DNA of 64,000 nt from Diospyros lotus. Its lineage: Eukaryota > Streptophyta > Magnoliopsida > Ericales > Ebenaceae. Below, in pieces: positions 58,681 to 64,000 of the stretch; positions within the stretch are counted from its first letter, which is position 1, and the number at the start of each line of letters is the position of its first letter. The notes beneath the pieces are model-generated. The model had not been told where the DNA came from, searched no databases, and saw only the letters and a list, made by a program, of their open reading frames with translations. The translations under genes were made by a program, and so were the position numbers. The stretch covers positions 29,459,316-29,523,315 of the forward strand of contig NC_068339.1 of the NCBI RefSeq assembly GCF_014633365.1, read 5' to 3'.

Positions 58681-58761
58681 CCATCTTTTACTCAAATACC
58701 TCTTCAATTAGCTTCTTGATATGGGAACTTCCGATATGGGAACTTCGTGAAGCCAGGAGAG

Positions 58762-59830
58762 CTATAGGATTATAGTGCTATCTTCTGTCACTGGGGGAGG
58801 CTGGATACTAGCGATCAAAGGTCCAATGTGCAGCTTAAGAAGGCTAACATGAAAAACATTATGGATCAATGACCTTTCTGGCAGGTTCAGACGATATGCA
58901 ACTGGTCCTATCCTCTTTATAATTTTATATGGTCCAAAGTACAATGGAGAAAGCTAAGAGACTTCTGAAACCCATTGTTTGTTGGCGATAGGGATGTAAG
59001 CGAAGAAACACATAATCCTCCACATTAAAAGTAACCTCACGGCGATGTCTATCAACTTGCATTTTCATACGATTTCTTGCAAGTTCCAAATTGTGATGCA
59101 ACTCTGTCAAAATCTCATCCTATGTGCATAAACTGTTGTCTACGGCTTGGACCTTTATGGTTCTTGGAACATAAGCAATCAACTTTGGAGGAGGCAGCCC
59201 ATAAACCTTCTCAAAAGGTGAGACCTTGATGGCCGAATGGGTAGATGTGTTATAGCTATATTCTGCCTATGAAAGCCAAACTACCCACTGTTTTGGATTA
59301 TCATGAGTAAAACACCACAAATATTGTTCTAAATTATGGTTGACAACCTTCATTTGCCCATCCAATTGTGGGTGATAGCTAGAACTCATGCACAAAGTAG
59401 TCCCCTGCAATTGAAGTAATTTCTTCCAAAGAATGCTCACAAACACTTTATCTCCATCACTGACAATTGAAGTAGGCACCCCATGTAATCTCACCACTTG
59501 GTCTATAAATACCTTGGTTATAGAGAGAGTTGTGTATGGCCATTTGAGTGCAATAAAATGGGTGTTCTTACTCAGTCTATCGATCACCACCATGATGACA
59601 CTATATCCATGTGAAATCTATGGAGATTTTGAACCAAATCCAATCCAGAAGGGACAAAGGTTATAGGAGACTTGTTGGACAAACACACTCGATTTTTCAT
59701 TTTGGCACACATCGCATTCCCTAATAAATTTTTTAACAGTAGAACATATCCCAGGCTAAAGAAAATTATTACGAATGGGATGTAAAGTTTTTGAAAAGCC
59801 AAAGCAGCCACCAATGGGAGAAGAATGGTT
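58762..59830 (-). pseudogene. Chromovirus integrase
   Basis: The core reads MVVIDRLSKNTHFIAL at 59,593, then VRLHGVPTSIVSDGDKVF with the second catalytic Asp, and SSYHPQLDGQMKVVN, where the catalytic Glu position reads Lys. The zinc-binding part upstream (59,814-59,584) and the C-terminal part follow in separate segments. The Glu-to-Lys change is consistent with a G-to-A decay event. Confidence 0.75.
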
Positions 59831-59884
59831 ATCCTCTAATACCTTACTAATAAGAGATGAATTAGGACTTAATAAGACCTTCCC

Positions 59885-60480
59885 CTATTGAATCCAAACT
59901 CCATCTCTCAACACAACTCTACCATTAGGACTTGTAGCCAAGTTTAACTTGTCAAAAAATGGGTTAGATTTTACCTCATTTGGTGCGACGACCCACCAAT
60001 CCAATTGAGGTGTGGAAATTGCTTGAAACTTGAATTCAACAACCCGAGATAATTTGTCTTCCCCTTGGTTTTTGGTACCTTTCTTATATTGAATCACACA
60101 GTCATAACCAAGTAGTTTTGGTAACCAACGAATTTGAGCAGGGGTGGTAAATCCTCTACCCAATCAAATATTTTAAGCTTCGTTGGTCAGTACGAACTAT
60201 AAAGGGTCTTCCTAATAAATAAGGTCGCTACTTTCGGATTGCTTTAAAGATGGTGAGCATTTCCTTGTCGTAGGCGGATAGTGCAAGGGTTGTCCCTTTG
60301 AGTGCTTCGTTGTAATAAGCAATGGGGTGATTTTGTTGAGTTGAGATGGCCCCTATACCAATGCGGTACATGTCACTCTTAACCACAAATGGTTGTGCAA
60401 AATCAAGAAGTTGTAATATTGGTGGTGTGATCAAGGTTTGATTTAATTTTTGAAAGGTAGTTTCGGCCTCCTCAATCTAT
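59885..60480 (-). pseudogene. Chromovirus RNase H
   Basis: Segments 60,434-60,228 (DFAQPFVVKSDMYRIGIGA, HPIAYYNEALKG) and 60,163-59,885 (IRWLPKLLGYDCVIQYKKGT) give the usual RNase H order with a break between them near 60,200. Confidence 0.7.
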
Positions 60481-60499
60481 TGGAAGCATTTTTTAGAGG

Positions 60500-61369
60500 T
60501 GAGTCTAGTAAGTGGTGCGGCTATGCTTTAAAAGCCACGGACGAAATTCCTATGATACCTTGTGAGTCCTAAAAAAGCTCTGATCTCTTTTACTATATTC
60601 TACCTTGGCAACTTTTGAACAGCTTCTATTTTTTAGGAGTCCACGGCTACCCCTTTGAATGAAATGATATGTCCCAAGTAGTCTATTTGAAGTACCCTAG
60701 ACTTGCATTTAGACTTTTTAGCCATCAATTTATTTTGCAAAAGAGTTGATAGCATAGACCTAAGATGTTGCAAGTGGTCACTCCACGTTCAAATGTACAC
60801 CAGGATATCATAAAAAAGAAAAACAAAATAAAATTTTTGTAGGTAAGGCCTAAATAAGTCGTTCATCAGACTTTGAAAAGTTAAGAGGGCCTTGGTTAAG
60901 CCAAAAGGTATCACTACCAACTCAAAGTAACCCTCGTGGGTTCTAAAAGCCATCTTATGTATATCTTCCTCCTTGACTTGTATCTGATGGTACCTTGCTT
61001 GAAGATCAATTTTTAAAAAAATATTTGGCACCAAACAACTCATCCAGCAACTCATCGATCAATGGAATTGGATATTTGTCCTTTATTGTCACTGCATTCT
61101 ACATAGTAATTAACACAAAATCACCACGTTCCATTAGTTTTCTTAACAAGAAGAACTGGCAAAGAGAAAGGGCTCGTGCTTGGTCTAATTACCTGAGATT
61201 CCTGAAATTCTTTGACCATGGTCTCAATTTTATCCTTTTGATAGTGTGTGTAATGATATGGACACACATTAATTAGCCTTTGGTTTTCTTTGAGAGGGAT
61301 TCTGTGATCATGAGGACGTCGAGAAGGAAAACCAGTTGGTGGTGTGAAAATTAAAGAGAATTCTTGCAA
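60500..61369 (-). pseudogene. Chromovirus reverse transcriptase
   Basis: 61,369-61,121 gives the entry part (QVIRPSTSPFSLPVLLVKK). 61,055-60,789 gives [20 protein letters not shown] and the catalytic region. The catalytic motif reads FYDILVY, with the first Asp replaced by Tyr, so the enzyme would be dead even if in frame. Confidence 0.75.
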
Positions 61370-61668
61370 GAGGTCACACAGCGCTACTGGTTGTGCGTCA
61401 CTATTAGCAATGGGTTGAATTGTTTTAGCTTTCTATACCTACAAAAAATAGCCCAAACCAATTAGGTGCAAGAGTTCTTTTGATGCCAAATCTCAAGTCT
61501 AGTTATATGCAACCCCTGGAAAGTGTCATTGCCCCCTTGCTAAAATGTCATTGTGAGCTACCTTATAATCAGTCTCCATAGGGCGTAATGTCTCTAGCAA
61601 TCGCACCCCCAAGACAACATGACATGAAATGAAGAGAATGATATATACTCAATTGTAATTGAACAACC

Positions 61669-61995
61669 TTAGATGACCAATGAGACTGTAGGACTTTTAC
61701 CCGTGCACTTGAGTTGCTCTCCATTTCCCACCATCACTTGGAACGGTTTATCTTGAGCAATTGGAAGACCTATCTTGGATGTTGTGTTTTGATCAAAAAA
61801 ATTATGAGTTCTTCCCCCATCTATAAGGACTGTGACATTCTTATTTTTCATCTTCCCAATCACCTTAAGAGTTTGAGGATGGGTGGTACCTGACATGGCA
61901 TGAAAAGAGATTTTTGGTAAGGGTTCATTCTGTTTGACCTCAAAGTCATTGTGGGCATTTTCAGGTTCATTTTCGAGAATGTAGTCTTCTATCAT
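61669..61995 (-). pseudogene. Chromovirus protease
   Basis: VTVLIDGGRTHNFFDQ holds the active-site place, where DSG is expected and DGG is found. The front part PKISFHAMSGTTHPQTLKV is typical of the segment between gag and protease. Confidence 0.75.
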
Positions 61996-62690
61996 AAATA
62001 ATTGGGGACGCTGACATTTTTGCCCAGGTATATACTTTTCATCACAATAGTAGCATAGTCCTCTTTCATGTCGCTCTTTCGCTTCTTGACATGTTATCCA
62101 GCGAACAAGAAGGGTGTTAGTGTTAGTGGGTGGTTTCGGCTATAGTGGCGGTCGAAGGAGACTTGCAGTAGTGGTTGAATTATTTCTAGGGTTCACGATA
62201 GGGGTTGTAGTGTGATAAGTGTTGGTAGTCTGCCTTTAGAGGGAGTTCCTTTCTTTAATGAAGCGTGCGACCCCTATAGTTTCAATAAAGGTCTTGGGTT
62301 GTTTAACCTTTACATCGAGCCTAATATGATCTCGAAGGCCAATAATAAAACACCATTTTAAGAAGTTCTCCAGAAGGTCGTCAACTCAGTGAGACAACTG
62401 TTTAAAGGTTTCTTAGTAGGACTACACAGTTTCAGTTTGTTTAAGCCGTGTGAGAGCTTCTAAAGGATCATCATAATCCATGGGTCCAAACTAATAGAGC
62501 ACAAACTTCATGAATTCATCCCATGTGAGTGGTCCTTTAATTTTTGTGAACCACCTATGCCATTGTAAAGCTATCTCTTCCAAATGAAATGATACTAATT
62601 GAACACGTTGATGGGGGGCAATTTCCACCCCGTAGGGTCTTCACTTGCAAAAATAGGAAAATTGAGTTTGAGGTGAGTATGGATTCAATC
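61996..62690 (-). pseudogene. Chromovirus gag with zinc knuckle
   Basis: With stops, the minus strand gives FPIFASEDPTGWK near 62,660, SFHLEEIALQWHRWFTKIKG, and a knuckle CYYCDEKYIPGQKC near 62,050. A short deletion seems to follow the GW motif. The N-terminus is missing beyond about 62,690. Confidence 0.65.
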
Positions 62691-63527
62691 ATATGAGATG
62701 TTGGAATGGTTATGATTTTAGGACTTGGATGGGTTGTGTGAGGTTTGATCGATGGAAAAAGGGTTCACTTCCAGGTGTGGAAGATGAGTAGAGGGGTTAA
62801 TGCATATGGCTTGCAGTTCAGTAAGGCCCATCCGGACCAGGGTGCGATAGACAGGCCTGCATGTATTATACACTTCACATCTTTCTATAATTGTTATACA
62901 TTTTAATTTTCCATATCTCATATTACCCTTACTAAGTCCCCAGACTCACCTCTATATTTTCCCACTAACCATATACAGATGGCTCGAGGACAAAGAAGGA
63001 AAAGGTAGTGCTGGTGGGCGAGACGCCAGTTGGCAGTGATCATGGACAGTGAGAATGTGGGTTAATCTCTTGTGTTAATTATGTAATATATCTGTTGTGT
63101 AATAACTATGAGTGACGATTATGGTTTGACTAGAAGTTGACTCAAATCAAGTTAAGGTTCCTGTTATGAGTAAACCCAGTGTGCGTTGGGAACTTGATCT
63201 GTCGGTGCTGGTCGAAATGTGAAATATGTTTAAACATGCTTGATTGTTGGAGTATTTTATCAAGGGTGTTGGTATTTATTTTATCTGTGTACGACAATTG
63301 GAATTATATTCTAAAGATCTAATTGGGCGCGAGACTCGAGTAAATTTTCGTGACTTATGTATTTTAACCCTAGTTCTCGACAATCGACGACGGCGAAGCC
63401 TGGACCCCACCCAGGGCGCCCATATTATTTTAATAATTTATGCTGGTAGGGCATAGTCGTCCTTCAAGATAGGCTATAGAGGTAACCGTAGGTTATGGTG
63501 ATACCCAGTAGTGGGGCTGAGGCGTCA
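62691..63527 (+). mobile_element. Distal part of a chromovirus-type LTR
   Basis: The segment ends GGGGCTGAGGCGTCACA at 63,527, a plausible LTR terminus. Its early part (GCCTGCATGTATTATACACT) resembles LTR sequence at 58,215-58,300. Because both places hold this part, it is probably from a different LTR copy rather than the continuation of 57,266-58,330. No coding sequence. Confidence 0.4.
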
Positions 63528-63908
63528 CATATACTCTCATCTGATTGAAAGCTACAAACCAAGGAGCACTTCCCATAAAATAGGAAATAACAATGTGGCT
63601 GTTATACCAATTCTCACAAGTATGAAAATAGGAAAACATAACAACTAAGAGCAACCCATTACTGCTCCAATTATTAACTAATTCATCAATAAAAAGAAAA
63701 CATCAACCAAACCATGCATGCTTACACGTTAAGAAGGAAATTTGTGGCCCCACCACCCATGTTGAATGAAACCGTAACACACCGTTATCCCCTCTCCATT
63801 TTCTTCAATTTCCATATCTATCCATTACCAGATTTCATATGCTCATCTTTTGATTTGTTCTTGAATTCTCTCTTTTTCTCTCTCTCTCTCTAGGAAAGGA
63901 TCCGAGAG
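63528..63908 (+). other. Unique-looking upstream region
   Basis: No repeat is recognised. It ends in a CT-rich run, TTTTTCTCTCTCTCTCTCTAG, that could be a leader or a splice acceptor before an ATG at 63,909. Confidence 0.3.
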
Positions 63909-64000
63909 ATGGCAGTACCCTTTAGCAATAACAATCAGAGCTCTTTTGATTTGTTCTTTATTCTCAGTCTCTTTTTCCATTCACTATTTTCTTCCCAAAT
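63909..64000 (+). CDS. Possible start of a gene cut by the window end
   Basis: ATG at 63,909 opens a frame to the window edge: MAVPFSNNNQSSFDLFFILS, then more Phe, Leu and Ser. The hydrophobic run could be a signal peptide or membrane segment. CTTTTGATTTGTTCTT occurs both here and about 95 bases upstream, so part of the frame may be duplicated leader. Only 30 codons are visible and no family can be named. Confidence 0.25.
   Translation, partial: MAVPFSNNNQSSFDLFFILSLFFHSLFSSQ

Larger units (their letters stand above)
58700..62690 (-). mobile_element. Eroded chromovirus gag-pol without LTRs
   Basis: The minus-strand order is gag (62,690-62,000), protease, RT, RNase H, integrase and a chromovirus-style C-terminal part (58,762-58,944, [19 protein letters not shown]). 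The protein type is that of plant chromoviruses of the Reina/Galadriel kind. Neither LTR was found at the ends, so it is a fragment. Stops and frame changes are frequent. Confidence 0.75.

Overview
The window looks like nuclear DNA of a flowering plant, probably a eudicot. It is a gene-poor, transposon-dense region. The evidence is a spliced GRAS transcription-factor gene, four lineages of LTR retrotransposon with plant-type signals (initiator-Met tRNA primer sites reading TGGTATCAGAGC, purine tracts, TG...CA termini), and a Cassandra-type TRIM whose LTRs carry 5S-rRNA-like sequence. No rRNA gene, functional tRNA gene or CRISPR array was seen.

Layout. 1-2,989: 3' end and 2.4-kb 3' LTR of a plus-strand Ty3 element. 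2,990-4,098: remnant of a minus-strand LTR. 4,099-16,102: a minus-strand Tat-lineage Ty3 element (3' LTR, purine tract, integrase, archaeal-type RNase H, RT/RNase H, protease, gag), truncated in gag. Between its integrase and 3' LTR it carries a spliced gene on the opposite strand with its own promoter-like region. A 1.9-kb insertion splits its pol. 16,103-26,623: two unlike minus-strand LTRs, 1.6 and 2.6 kb, flank about 6.3 kb without recognisable coding sequence, itself interrupted by a roughly 1.95-kb LTR-like unit. 26,627-35,042: an eroded minus-strand Ty1/copia element with Sirevirus-like serial purine tracts and a truncated 3' LTR. 35,043-35,910: 3' end of a second Tat copy.

35,911-55,069 is the more genic part. 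It holds a PAT1/SCL13-like GRAS gene (minus, about 37.85-41.08 kb, three exons, coding region entirely in the last), the Cassandra TRIM (43,551-44,189), a long inverted repeat (49.06-50.11 kb) and a 174-codon gene of unknown function (53,076-53,600, plus).

55,070-63,527 is again retrotransposon mosaic: a copia LTR fragment, a plus-strand chromovirus 3' end with its LTR, and an eroded minus-strand chromovirus gag-pol. The last 470 bases are unique-looking and may contain the first codons of a gene running off the window.

The two host genes show no functional link to each other. The most notable structure is the antisense gene inside the Tat element. Its exons, intron signals and upstream region can be read, the upstream region is conserved in the second Tat copy (which keeps a better TATA box), and its in-frame stops look like C-to-T decay of glutamine codons. 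A second unusual structure is a tRNA-like A-box/B-box cassette found three times inside LTRs of two chromovirus-type families.
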